DNA from: Pseudorhizobium banfieldiae | GTDB taxonomy: Bacteria; Pseudomonadota; Alphaproteobacteria; Rhizobiales; Rhizobiaceae | Assembly (NCBI RefSeq): GCF_000967425.1 | Contig: NZ_FO082820.1 | Span: 2,938,501 to 3,002,500, forward strand | DNA length: 64,000 nucleotides | Reading direction: 5' to 3' | Shown here: piece by piece, positions 1 to 8,698 of the stretch | How positions within the stretch are numbered: position 1 is the stretch's first letter | Layout of the letters: each line of letters starts with the position of its first letter | Notes under the pieces: generated by a model | Databases searched by the model: none | What the model was told of the DNA's origin: nothing | What the model saw: only the letters and a program-made list of their open reading frames with translations | Position numbers and translations under genes: made by a program

Positions 1-831
1 TTGAAAGCGCTGGAGGAGTCGCTGGACACCGCTCTCTTCGAACGCGGTGGGAAGCGCATGAAGCTCACGGCCGCGGGCGCCCTCCTGTTGCCGGCCGTCA
101 CCCAGGCCTTCAGCGGGATTGCCGCGGCAACGGCCCAGATGCAGCGGCCGGCGACGAGGGGAAGCCTCTCCATCACCTGCGTCCCGGCGCTCCTGTCGTT
201 CTGGATCGTTCCGCGGCTGTCTTCGTTCACCGACCAGTATCCCGACCTGACCCTGAAGCTTGCGGCATCCAATGATCCTCGCCACCTTCATTCATCGGAC
301 GTGGATGTCTGCGTCCTCTACGGCGACGGCAACTGGCCGGATGCCTGGACACGGCTCTGGAGCAATCTGCAGCTCTTCCCGGTGGCTAGCCCAACCCTGC
401 TCAACAGCCGCCCGCTCCGGTCGATGAGAGACCTGGAAGACCATGTTCTTCTGCATGGCGATACCGACGGCCGGGAATGGAACACGTGGCTGGCTGCAGC
501 CGACGGGGCGGACATCCCCCGGCACCGACAACATTTCATGGGCGATGCACGCTTCTCCACTGAGGCAGCGCTCCAGGGACAGGGTGTCGCGCTCGGCGAT
601 ACGATAACCGCGGCAAAACTCATCGCAGAAGGCGAACTCCTGGTTCCCTTTGATCTCAGCGTGCCGGCGAACGACGCATTCTATGTCGCCTGCCGCCAGG
701 AAATGCGCGCCGCCCCCATCGTCCGCGTTTTTATCGATTGGCTTTTTGCGTCGCTCGAAGCAGACCGGCTGCCGGAGCCGTCCACACTCGGTCGAACTCT
801 GCTGCGGAGCAAGGCGGGAGGCAGGACTTAA
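1..831 (+). CDS. LysR-family transcriptional regulator, 5' end outside window
   Basis: The reading frame is open at base 1. It begins inside the helix-turn-helix domain (KALEESLDTALFERGGKR, then LTAAG), so about 35 N-terminal residues lie outside the window and the first TTG is not the start. The rest is the LysR co-inducer-binding domain, with the GSLSITCVPALLSFWIVPRL opening typical of the GcvA subgroup. LysR proteins bind DNA as tetramers and usually control a neighbouring gene, here probably one to the left and unseen. The C-terminus is complete and ends in a short basic tail. The family is clear; the regulated pathway cannot be told. Confidence 0.9.
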   Translation: MKALEESLDTALFERGGKRMKLTAAGALLLPAVTQAFSGIAAATAQMQRPATRGSLSITCVPALLSFWIVPRLSSFTDQYPDLTLKLAASNDPRHLHSSDVDVCVLYGDGNWPDAWTRLWSNLQLFPVASPTLLNSRPLRSMRDLEDHVLLHGDTDGREWNTWLAAADGADIPRHRQHFMGDARFSTEAALQGQGVALGDTITAAKLIAEGELLVPFDLSVPANDAFYVACRQEMRAAPIVRVFIDWLFASLEADRLPEPSTLGRTLLRSKAGGRT

Positions 832-1021
832 ACGGGTGGCTATCACATTAGCCATTCGACGATGGCATCGAGAAGCCGCCGTCGCGGGCGAGTCTATCGG
901 ACCGACACTTGCCTCTCCCTTGATCACGTCGCGCACATAACCGAGGCAGCCCGCCCATTACTTCAGCAAGAAATACAGATTAGAAATTCTACTTGCAAAT
1001 ATCGATCAGGTCGCGACAAAT

Positions 1022-1034
1022 ACTCCCAGGGAGT
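1022..1034 (+). promoter_or_regulatory. Palindrome overlapping the ribosome-binding site of the Anbu operon
   Basis: ACTCCC-A-GGGAGT is a perfect inverted repeat around one central base. Its right arm contains the AGGGAG Shine-Dalgarno sequence (1028-1033) that lies 6 nt before the GTG start at 1040. It could be an operator or an RNA hairpin that hides the ribosome-binding site. The palindrome is seen; its function is inference. Confidence 0.4.
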
Positions 1035-1039
1035 ACTTC

Positions 1040-2449
1040 GTGGATACATTCGACGAGATGCGTCTGGGCAACCAGATCAGGCCACCTTACAACGCCTATG
1101 CCAGTTGGTTCGAGCGGCAGGATGCCGAACGACTGAGGATAAAATCAGAGGACGCCGAGAAGGTTTTCCGACGCACCGGCATCACCTTTGCCGTTTATGG
1201 TGACCCCGAAGCCGCAGAAAGGCTGATCCCATTCGACATCGTGCCACGTATCCTGTCCGGCAAGGAGTGGCGGCTTCTGGTGCAAGGCATTGAGCAGAGG
1301 GTTCGCGCGCTCAACGCATTCCTTTACGACATCTACCACCGGCAAGAAATACTGAAAGCAGGGCGCATTCCGACCGATCTGATCGCCAGGAACAAGGCCT
1401 TCGTGCCGGAAATGATCGGCGTGCGACCGCCGGGCGGCGTCTACACCCACATCATCGGCGTGGACATCGTCCGTACTGGCGAAGATGAATTCTACGTGCT
1501 TGAAGACAATGCGCGCACCCCCTCGGGCGTCTCCTACATGCTGGAAAACCGGGAGACGATGATGCAGCTCTTTCCCGAGCTGTTCCAGAAGATCAAGGTC
1601 TTGCCCGTGGAAAACTACCCGCAGCTCCTGCGGGATTCGCTTGCCGCCGCCAGGCCAGACGGGTGCAAGGGCAGCCCGACGCTTGCGGTGCTGACACCCG
1701 GCAGCTTCAATTCCGCCTATTTCGAGCATGCTTTTCTTGCCGACCAGATGGGCGTCGAACTCGTGGAGGGGCAGGATCTGCGTGTTGTCGACGGCCGCGT
1801 CGCTATGCGGACCACCCAGGGATACAAGACGATCGACGTGCTCTACCGTCGGCTCGATGATGACTACCTGGACCCGCTGACATTCAAGCCGGATTCAATT
1901 CTCGGCGTTCCCGGCATCATGGATGTCTTCCGTGCCGGCAACGTGGCGATCGCCAATGCCCCCGGCACCAGCATTGCGGACGACAAGGCGATTTATTCCT
2001 ACATGCCTGAAATCGTCGAGTTCTATACGGGCCGCAAGGCCATTCTTCGCAACGTCCCGACTTGGCGCTGTGCGGAGCCGGAGAGCCTCTCCTACGTCCT
2101 CGACAATCTCGAGGAACTCGTGGTCAAGGAGGTGCATGGATCAGGCGGCTACGGAATGCTCGTCGGGCCCGCCGCCACGAAGGAGGAGCGAGAGGCCTTT
2201 GCCACCAAGTTGAAAGCCTTCCCGTCCAACTACATTGCCCAGCCAACATTGGCGCTGTCGACCTGCCCTGTGCTGACGGAAAAGGGATTGGCGCCGCGCC
2301 ACGTCGACCTGCGACCCTTCGTGCTGGTGTCGGACCAGATCAAGATCGTGCCTGGCGGGCTCACCCGCGTGGCCCTCAAGGAGGGGTCGCTCGTGGTCAA
2401 CTCTTCTCAGGGAGGAGGAACCAAGGACACATGGGTGCTTGATGACTAG
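1040..2449 (+). CDS. Circularly permuted ATP-grasp protein (Anbu operon, first gene)
   Basis: A 469-aa protein of the circularly permuted ATP-grasp type (DUF404/DUF407). The recognisable core includes RIPFD-type segments near residue 75, the block EFYVLEDNARTPSGVSYMLE (about residues 155-175), the glycine-rich VKEVHGSGGYGMLVGP segment (about 365-380) and a C-terminal RHVDLRPFVL motif. Relatives ligate amines to carboxylates with ATP, but this branch has no defined substrate. The GTG start at 1040 has AGGGAG 6 nt upstream. It leads a co-directional set with an alpha-E protein, a transglutaminase and the Anbu peptidase, the usual Anbu gene neighbourhood, which suggests synthesis or processing of a peptide-like product. 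No transmembrane segments are seen. Confidence 0.9.
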   Translation: MDTFDEMRLGNQIRPPYNAYASWFERQDAERLRIKSEDAEKVFRRTGITFAVYGDPEAAERLIPFDIVPRILSGKEWRLLVQGIEQRVRALNAFLYDIYHRQEILKAGRIPTDLIARNKAFVPEMIGVRPPGGVYTHIIGVDIVRTGEDEFYVLEDNARTPSGVSYMLENRETMMQLFPELFQKIKVLPVENYPQLLRDSLAAARPDGCKGSPTLAVLTPGSFNSAYFEHAFLADQMGVELVEGQDLRVVDGRVAMRTTQGYKTIDVLYRRLDDDYLDPLTFKPDSILGVPGIMDVFRAGNVAIANAPGTSIADDKAIYSYMPEIVEFYTGRKAILRNVPTWRCAEPESLSYVLDNLEELVVKEVHGSGGYGMLVGPAATKEEREAFATKLKAFPSNYIAQPTLALSTCPVLTEKGLAPRHVDLRPFVLVSDQIKIVPGGLTRVALKEGSLVVNSSQGGGTKDTWVLDD

Positions 2450-2479
2450 CTTTCCCAAGACGATGCGACGGGGCTGACC

Positions 2480-3418
2480 ATGCTGCTGGGGCGCACCGCA
2501 AATGGTCTCTACTGGATGAGCCGCTATATAGAGCGGGCAGAGAACATGGCCCGACTGATCGACACCGGCCTCAGGCTAGCCTTGACGCAGACCTCTGCCG
2601 CCGCCGATGAATGGATGTCGGTGATGCGCAGCGCAGGCGTAAGCCAGGCATTCGATGAGAGCGTAGGATCTTATGACGCCGATGCGGTCATCGACTTCCT
2701 GTTGCGCGACCCGAAAAATCCCTCCAGCGTCATGACCTGCATGGAAAACGCCCGGCAGAACGGACGAATGGTCCGCACCGCACTTACCCGCGAGGTCTGG
2801 GAGAGTGTCAATGAAGCGTGGATGGCGCTTCGTCGCCTGCTGAGGCACCCGGTCGACGAGCGTGAACTGCCGCAGGTACTGGAGATCATCAAGCGCGAAA
2901 CGGCGCTTATCCGGGGGTCGTTCCAAGGCACGATGCTGCGCAATGACATCTTCGACTTTGCCAGGCTTGGAACGATGATCGAAAGGGCTGACAACACGGC
3001 CCGCATCCTCGATGTGAAGTACTACGTCCTGCTTCCCTCCGTCCACTGGGTCGGGACGTCGCTCGACAATCACCAGTGGCACGCGATCCTTCGCTCCGTC
3101 TCCGCACAGCGTTCCTTCCGCTGGAGCTACGGCGACTACACGGCTGCGAATATCGCCGACTATCTGATTTTGAACCGTCGACTGCCGCGATCGCTGGCCT
3201 ACTGCTATCTCGGCATCAACGAGGCGCTTGGCTTTCTCGCGGACGAGTACGACGTGCGGCATCCCTGTCATGACATTGCACAGGCGCAGTCGAAGAAGCT
3301 GCGGGGGCTTTCGATCGCGGATATCTTCGAGACTGGGCTCCACGAGTTCCTGTCGGACTTCATCAGGGCCAATGCGAGACTGGGCGACCAGATCATGACC
3401 GATTACCGCTTTCACTGA
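2480..3418 (+). CDS. Alpha-E domain protein (Anbu operon, second gene)
   Basis: A 312-aa protein that opens with MLLGRTANGLYWMSRYIERA, the conserved N-terminus of the alpha-E (DUF403) family. It is predicted all-helical, with the family signature RADNTARILDVKYYVLLPS near residues 170-190. The biochemical role is unknown. Members are almost always coded beside a circularly permuted ATP-grasp protein and a transglutaminase, as here, and are sometimes fused to them. The ATG at 2480 follows the previous stop by 30 bp and the next gene starts 8 bp after this stop, so co-transcription is likely. Length is normal for the family. Confidence 0.9.
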   Translation: MLLGRTANGLYWMSRYIERAENMARLIDTGLRLALTQTSAAADEWMSVMRSAGVSQAFDESVGSYDADAVIDFLLRDPKNPSSVMTCMENARQNGRMVRTALTREVWESVNEAWMALRRLLRHPVDERELPQVLEIIKRETALIRGSFQGTMLRNDIFDFARLGTMIERADNTARILDVKYYVLLPSVHWVGTSLDNHQWHAILRSVSAQRSFRWSYGDYTAANIADYLILNRRLPRSLAYCYLGINEALGFLADEYDVRHPCHDIAQAQSKKLRGLSIADIFETGLHEFLSDFIRANARLGDQIMTDYRFH

Positions 3419-3426
3419 GGCCCGCC

Positions 3427-4221
3427 ATGCTGCTCAGGATCACCCACAGCACCGAGTACCGCTACGACGCGCCGCTGACCTATTCGCTTCAGCGCCTTCG
3501 GTTGGTACCGCGATCCTCTGCGCTGCAGACCGTGATCGACTGGAATATTTCCATCGACGGCGCGAGGGTGGAAGTCACTTACGACGATTCTTTCGGCAAC
3601 ACGACTTGGCTGCTGAGTGTCGACGGAGAGCCACACAGCATCGCGATCCACGCCTCGGGCACCGTGGAGACGATCGACAATCACGGCATGCTTGGTAACC
3701 ACCGTGGACTGGCGCCGCTGTGGTTGTTCAGGCAACCGACGGACCTCTCCCGGCCGGGACCAGCAACGGAGGCGGTCGTGGGTCTCGTTTCGGCTGGCAA
3801 CGACCTCCAGCGACTTCACGAACTGATGCGACTGGTGAGGGAGCGGGTTGCTTATACGATCGGAGCTACAGACGCGGTGACCACGGCCGAAGAAGCACTC
3901 GCCAAGGGTCAGGGCGTCTGCCAGGACCATTCCCACGTCTTCATTGCAGCAGCCAGGCTCATGGGATTCCCTGCTCGGTATGTCAGCGGCTACCTGAACC
4001 TCGACGCGATCGATGCTCAAACGGCCACCCATGCCTGGGCTGAGGCGCATGTGGAAGGCTTGGGCTGGATCGGGTTTGACTGCTCCAACGGCATATCGCC
4101 AGATGAGCGATATGTTCGCATCGCCTGTGGCCGCGACTATCGGGATGCCATGCCGGTGATGGGGATCAGACTGGGCGAGGCTGAAGAACATCTTGCGGTT
4201 CGGCTCACGGTCGAGCAGTAA
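3427..4221 (+). CDS. Transglutaminase-like cysteine protease (Anbu operon, third gene)
   Basis: A 264-aa transglutaminase-like protein. The N-terminal part (MLLRITHSTEYRYDAPLTYS) is the beta-strand domain found in bacterial transglutaminase-family members. The catalytic triad can be read as Cys in GVCQDHSHVF (about residue 166), His in ATHAWAEA (about 200) and Asp in GWIGFDCSNG (about 216). Family members hydrolyse or transfer peptide amide bonds. There is no signal peptide, so it is likely cytoplasmic. It lies between the alpha-E gene and Anbu, with only 8 bp separating it from the former. Its substrate is not known. Confidence 0.92.
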   Translation: MLLRITHSTEYRYDAPLTYSLQRLRLVPRSSALQTVIDWNISIDGARVEVTYDDSFGNTTWLLSVDGEPHSIAIHASGTVETIDNHGMLGNHRGLAPLWLFRQPTDLSRPGPATEAVVGLVSAGNDLQRLHELMRLVRERVAYTIGATDAVTTAEEALAKGQGVCQDHSHVFIAAARLMGFPARYVSGYLNLDAIDAQTATHAWAEAHVEGLGWIGFDCSNGISPDERYVRIACGRDYRDAMPVMGIRLGEAEEHLAVRLTVEQ

Positions 4222-4268
4222 TCGTCTCAAAGGCGAGTCACACACTCGCCGCCGGGAAGGCCAGCCTG

Positions 4269-4997
4269 ATGACATATTGCGTAGGACTGAAGATAGGCAG
4301 CGGACTTGTTTTCATGTCCGATACCCGCACCAATGCGGGTGTCGACAATATCTCGACCTTCCGCAAGATGAAGGTCTGGGAGCGACCGGACGAACGCGTC
4401 ATCGTGCTGTTATCTGCGGGCAACCTTGCCACCACCCAGGCAGTTGCAAGCCTTCTCGACGAACGCAGCAAGGCGCCGGAAGAACGCACACCTTCCATTC
4501 TGGCCACCCCGTCCATGTTTCAGACAGCCCGCCTCGTTGGCGATACGCTGAAGGAGGTGATCCGCCAGGCTGCAACCGGCGGCCAAAGCGCCGACGCGTT
4601 CGGTGCAAGCTTCATTCTCGGCGGCCAGATCCGCGGCGGTGAGCCGCGCCTCTTTCTCATCTATCCGGAAGGCAACTTCATAGAAGCCGGCCCCGACACT
4701 CCGTTCTTCCAGATCGGCGAGACGAAATACGGCAAGCCGATCCTCATTCGCGCTCACGAGATGGACCTGAGCTTCGAGGAAACGGCCAAGCTGCTCCTTG
4801 TCTCCTTCGATTCGACGGTGAAATCCAACCTCTCCGTCGGCCTGCCCCTCGACCTTCTCTGCTACCCCGCCGACAGCTTCAAGGTCGGGCATCAGAAACG
4901 CATCGAACAGGATGATCCTTGCTTTCGGGCAATCTCCGACGGATGGTCGCAAGCACTCAGATCAGCATTCAAGAGCCTACCAGACTTCGAGTTCTAG
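4269..4997 (+). CDS. Anbu: proteasome-beta-like peptidase
   Basis: A 242-aa N-terminal-nucleophile hydrolase of the Anbu (ancestral beta subunit) family. The start MTYCVGLKIGSGLVFMSDTR places Thr2 as the expected nucleophile after removal of Met1, followed by the SDTRTNAG segment and a lysine (KMKVW) at the place of the catalytic Lys in proteasome beta subunits. Known Anbu proteins assemble into open-helix or lock-washer oligomers and have weak peptidase activity. ATG 4269 is 47 bp after the transglutaminase stop. It is the last gene of the four-gene operon. The next gene is convergent and no terminator hairpin was found in the 37-bp gap. Confidence 0.93.
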   Translation: MTYCVGLKIGSGLVFMSDTRTNAGVDNISTFRKMKVWERPDERVIVLLSAGNLATTQAVASLLDERSKAPEERTPSILATPSMFQTARLVGDTLKEVIRQAATGGQSADAFGASFILGGQIRGGEPRLFLIYPEGNFIEAGPDTPFFQIGETKYGKPILIRAHEMDLSFEETAKLLLVSFDSTVKSNLSVGLPLDLLCYPADSFKVGHQKRIEQDDPCFRAISDGWSQALRSAFKSLPDFEF

Positions 4998-5034
4998 GCA
5001 CATCTGTCGGCAGCGCAGCCGGGAAAAGGTACGG

Positions 5035-5838
5035 CTATAAAACGTCGTTCCCACCCGGAGCCCACGGTGCCGCCTTCTTCTCCAGGAACGCCATGATGCC
5101 TGCCCGCGCCTCCGGCCCTTCCCAGGTGTCGGCCAGGCGCCGGATGGTATCGTCGATCACGGTTTCATCGATGCGAGGCCCAAGGCTGCGGACCATTTTC
5201 TTGGCGGCCGCCACTGCACCGGGAGCAACCAGCAAATAGGGCTGGATCTCGGCTTCGACGGCATCATCAAGCTCGACGTTCGGCACGGCGCGGGCCACGA
5301 TACCGAGTGCCGCGGCTTCATCAGCGTCGAAAAGCCGGGCCGACATGAAGACGCGACGCGCATTTCCCTCACCCATCCGCGCCACGACGTAGGGACCTAT
5401 GGTGGCCGGGATCAGCCCAAGCCGCGTCTCCGTCAGTCCGAACCGCGTTGCAGTTTCCGCGATCGCCACGTCGCAGACGCAGGCAAGGCCCACCCCGCCC
5501 CCGAACGCCCCGCCATGGATGCGGCCGATCAGCGGCTTCGGCAAGGTGTTCAGCCCGTTCAGCATGAGCGCCAGCTTGCGCGCCTCACGCATGCGGGTTG
5601 CACGGTCCGCCTCGATCTGCGCCTTCATCCAGGTCAAGTCACCGCCCGCGCAGAAGACTTCACCGGCGCCGGTAAGGACAACGGCACGGACGGCTGGATC
5701 AGCGCCCAAGGTACCAGCCATCCGCGTCAGATCCTCGATCATCTGCGCCGACAGACTATTGCGCTTGTCGGGCCGGTTGAGGGTGACAGAGGCGACGCCT
5801 CGGTCGTCAACCCGCACGTCCAGCGTTTCGTAACTCAT
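5035..5838 (-). CDS. liuC: Methylglutaconyl-CoA hydratase-type enoyl-CoA hydratase/isomerase
   Basis: A 267-aa crotonase-fold protein starting MSYETLDVRVDDRGVASVTL. Oxyanion-hole segments are visible (VFCAGGDLTWMK near residue 65; GGAFGGGVGLACVCDV near 110), and ETRLGLIPATIGPYV is typical of methylglutaconyl-CoA hydratases. It would hydrate 3-methylglutaconyl-CoA to HMG-CoA in leucine and isovalerate catabolism. The frame is open further upstream, but the ATG at 5838 gives the family N-terminus and overlaps the HMG-CoA lyase stop as ATGA, the usual coupled-translation arrangement. It is the last gene of a four-gene minus-strand operon. The exact substrate rests on the operon context. Confidence 0.88.
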   Translation of the reverse strand: MSYETLDVRVDDRGVASVTLNRPDKRNSLSAQMIEDLTRMAGTLGADPAVRAVVLTGAGEVFCAGGDLTWMKAQIEADRATRMREARKLALMLNGLNTLPKPLIGRIHGGAFGGGVGLACVCDVAIAETATRFGLTETRLGLIPATIGPYVVARMGEGNARRVFMSARLFDADEAAALGIVARAVPNVELDDAVEAEIQPYLLVAPGAVAAAKKMVRSLGPRIDETVIDDTIRRLADTWEGPEARAGIMAFLEKKAAPWAPGGNDVL

Positions 5839-6692
5839 CCCACTGTCCTCAACTTGCGCGCAAACGCTGCTGCCTCGGCCAAGCGTTTGCGATCGATACC
5901 GGTGCCGAACCCCAGCGATTCGACGAGCTCGACCACCGCCTCGGTGGCGACATTGCCCTTGGCGCCGGGGGCATAGGGACATCCGCCGAGCCCGCCCGCC
6001 GAAGCGTCGAAGACGCGAAGCCCACGATCGAGACTGACGCGGATATTGTCCAGCGCTCGTCCTCCAGTGTCATGGTAATGCCCCGCCAGCCGATTGGCGG
6101 GGACAGAAGTCAGAACCGTATCGAGCATGCGAGCGACCGTATTCGGCGTTCCCGCCCCGATCGTATCCCCGAGACTGATTTCATGGCAGCCCATGGCGAG
6201 CAGCTTCGCCGCGACCTCCGCCACCTTCTCCGGATCGGTCGGACCGTCGAAAGGGCAATCCGTGACGCAGGATATGTAACCACGGAGCGGTACCGCTGCC
6301 GCGCGTGCAGCTTCAGCCACGGGGCCGAAGCGCTCGAGGCTCTCTGCAACCGAACAGTTGATGTTGGCACGGCTGAAGCCCTCGGAGGCCGAGGCGAAGA
6401 TCGCAACCTCATCCACACCGGCCGCCTGCGCCGCCTCGAAGCCGCGAAGGTTGGGCGTCAATGCTGCATAGGAGACGCCCTTTCGGCGTTCGATGCTCGC
6501 CATAACATCGGCCGCATCCGCCATCTGCGGCACCCATTTCGGACTGACAAAGCTTGCCACCTCGATCCGGGTGAAGCCGCATGCGCTTAGCAGGTTTACG
6601 AGCCGGACCTTGTCGGCCGTCGCGATCATTGCCGGCTCGTTCTGCAGCCCGTCCCGCGGCGCCACCTCGAAGATCGTCACGTGTTCACTCAT
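5835..6692 (-). CDS. liuE: Hydroxymethylglutaryl-CoA lyase
   Basis: A 285-aa TIM-barrel lyase starting MSEHVTIFEVAPRDGLQNEP, the HMG-CoA lyase opening with the metal-binding Asp in PRDGLQ. FVSPKWVPQMADA, the HYHDT metal-binding histidines and the catalytic cysteine loop AGGLGGCPYAPGAKGN are all present. It splits HMG-CoA into acetoacetate and acetyl-CoA, the last step of leucine degradation. The start was taken at 6692 (not 6785) because homology begins there. It overlaps the biotin-carboxylase gene by 8 bp and the hydratase by 4 bp, consistent with one operon. The alternative name mvaB is used for the same enzyme. Confidence 0.93.
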   Translation of the reverse strand: MSEHVTIFEVAPRDGLQNEPAMIATADKVRLVNLLSACGFTRIEVASFVSPKWVPQMADAADVMASIERRKGVSYAALTPNLRGFEAAQAAGVDEVAIFASASEGFSRANINCSVAESLERFGPVAEAARAAAVPLRGYISCVTDCPFDGPTDPEKVAEVAAKLLAMGCHEISLGDTIGAGTPNTVARMLDTVLTSVPANRLAGHYHDTGGRALDNIRVSLDRGLRVFDASAGGLGGCPYAPGAKGNVATEAVVELVESLGFGTGIDRKRLAEAAAFARKLRTVG

Positions 6693-8688
6693 CCTGCGGC
6701 TCCAGCGCCAGCAGCAACGTCCCGTTGGTAACCTGCTCGCCCTCTGCCGCCAGGACTTCCGAGACAACTCCGTCGCGCGGTGCAAACAGGGTGTGTTCCA
6801 TCTTCATCGCCTCAAGGACAAGCAGCGCCTCGCCTTTGGTGACGGATGCACCCGGCCTTCCGTAAACTGCCCTGACAAGTCCGGGCATGGGTGCGGTGAT
6901 CGTGTCACCTGCGGCCTGCTCCTCATCCACCTCCGAAAGTGCATCAGCCAGGCCGAACGAGAAACTGCGCCCGCTGACAAACACAGAGACGCGATCGGCT
7001 TCACACACGATATCGGCATTGAACTGGTGGCCATCCACTTCCACCCGGACAGTGGGGCCGCCGAGACCCATCATGTTCAACGTCACGGTCTCCCCCATGA
7101 CCGAGACAGTGAACCGCCCCTGGCCAAGGCTCGTTACCTGCGCCTCGATGCACCTGCCGCCGCTTTCCAGATGCACGAACTGCCGCGCAGCCGACCAGTG
7201 TCGCCAGCCTACGAGACTATCCCATGGATCGGAACCTTCCTCTGCACCCAGCAGGTTCAGGCCGCCGAGTGCCGCCAGTGCTAGAACCTGGAACGATGGC
7301 TCCGAGGCAGGCATCAGTTCGGCCATGTCGCGTGCGATGAGGCCGGTATCGACCTCGCCCCGGCGGAATCCTCCGTGTCGCGAGAGCGCCGCCAGTAACT
7401 CGACATTCGTGACCGAGCCGACAATCCGGCACTCCTCCAGCGCAGACGAAAGCATGTTCAGCGCTGCCGAGCGCGTGGGTCCATGAACAATGACCTTGGC
7501 GATCATTGGGTCATACCATGGGCTGATTTCATCCCCTTGCCGCACCCCGGCGTCGATGCGAACGGGACCCGCTTCGAATGCGCTTGCAGACGGGAAATGC
7601 AGGTGCTCGAGCCGGCCGGTCGCGGGAAGGAAGCCTTTGGGCACGTCTTCGGCATAGACCCGCGCTTCGAAGGCCCAGCCATCTACGGTAAGATCGTCCT
7701 GCCTTACCGGCAGCGGCTCACCTGCAGCGACCCGGAGCTGCAACTCGACGAAATCAAGTCCCGTGATCGCTTCGGAGACAGGATGCTCCACCTGCAGCCT
7801 TGTGTTCATCTCCATGAACCAGAAGCCGTCTTCCCGCAGCGGACCGGATCCGTCGACGATGAACTCCACAGTACCGGCGCCCGTGTAACCTATCGCTCTG
7901 GCGGCCTCGACTGCGGCCCTGCCCATTGCCTCGCGGACGCCTGCAGGCATGCCTGGCGCCGGGGCCTCCTCGATCACCTTCTGGTGGCGGCGCTGGAGCG
8001 AACAGTCTCGTTCGAAGAGATGGATGACATTGCCGTGGCCATCACCAAAGACCTGGATCTCGATATGGCGGGGATGCGTGATGTATTTCTCGATCAGACA
8101 GGTCGGGTCGCCAAAACTGGCCTGCCCTTCCCGCCGTGCGCCTGCCAGGGCGTCCATGAAGTCGGCGGGCTTCTCGACAAGGCGCATGCCCTTGCCGCCG
8201 CCCCCGGCGCGCGCCTTGATCAACACCGGATAGCCGATCTTGCCCGCCTCCGCTGCAAGAAAGTCTGGGTCCTGACTTTCGCCGTGATAACCGGGAACAA
8301 CCGGAACGCCGGCTTCCGCCATCAGCGCCTTGGCCGCATCCTTCAGGCCCATGGCGCGGATCGCCGAGGCCGGAGGACCGATGAAAACGAGACCTGCCGC
8401 CTCGACTGCCTCGACGAAATCGGGGTTCTCCGACAGGAAGCCGTAGCCGGGATGGATGGCCTGCGCCCCGGTATGAAGCGCCGCCTCGATGATCTTCTGG
8501 CCCTGGAGATAGCTTTCGGCAACCGCCGCCGGCCCGATGCGCACGGCCTCGTCGGCCATCGCCACATGCTTCGCCCGCACGTCGGCATCGGAGTAGATGG
8601 CAACGGTCTTTATTCCCATGCGGGCAGCGGTTGTGATGACACGGCAAGCGATCTCGCCCCGGTTTGCGATCAGGATCTTCTGAAACAT
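6685..8688 (-). CDS. mccA: Methylcrotonyl-CoA carboxylase, biotin-containing alpha subunit
   Basis: A 667-aa acyl-CoA carboxylase alpha chain. Biotin carboxylase domain: residues 1 to about 445 (MFQKILIANRGEIACRV; glycine-rich ATP loop KARAGGGGKGMR; MNTRLQVEHPVSE). A central linking domain follows, then a C-terminal biotinyl domain with EAMKMEH, where Lys of about residue 629 would carry biotin. With the beta subunit it carboxylates 3-methylcrotonyl-CoA, using bicarbonate and ATP. ATG 8688 lies 10 bp after the mccB stop. Propionyl- or acetyl-type carboxylases look similar; the neighbouring HMG-CoA lyase and hydratase favour methylcrotonyl-CoA. Confidence 0.92.
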   Translation of the reverse strand: MFQKILIANRGEIACRVITTAARMGIKTVAIYSDADVRAKHVAMADEAVRIGPAAVAESYLQGQKIIEAALHTGAQAIHPGYGFLSENPDFVEAVEAAGLVFIGPPASAIRAMGLKDAAKALMAEAGVPVVPGYHGESQDPDFLAAEAGKIGYPVLIKARAGGGGKGMRLVEKPADFMDALAGARREGQASFGDPTCLIEKYITHPRHIEIQVFGDGHGNVIHLFERDCSLQRRHQKVIEEAPAPGMPAGVREAMGRAAVEAARAIGYTGAGTVEFIVDGSGPLREDGFWFMEMNTRLQVEHPVSEAITGLDFVELQLRVAAGEPLPVRQDDLTVDGWAFEARVYAEDVPKGFLPATGRLEHLHFPSASAFEAGPVRIDAGVRQGDEISPWYDPMIAKVIVHGPTRSAALNMLSSALEECRIVGSVTNVELLAALSRHGGFRRGEVDTGLIARDMAELMPASEPSFQVLALAALGGLNLLGAEEGSDPWDSLVGWRHWSAARQFVHLESGGRCIEAQVTSLGQGRFTVSVMGETVTLNMMGLGGPTVRVEVDGHQFNADIVCEADRVSVFVSGRSFSFGLADALSEVDEEQAAGDTITAPMPGLVRAVYGRPGASVTKGEALLVLEAMKMEHTLFAPRDGVVSEVLAAEGEQVTNGTLLLALEPQDE

Positions 8689-8698
8689 TGCCCTGCCC

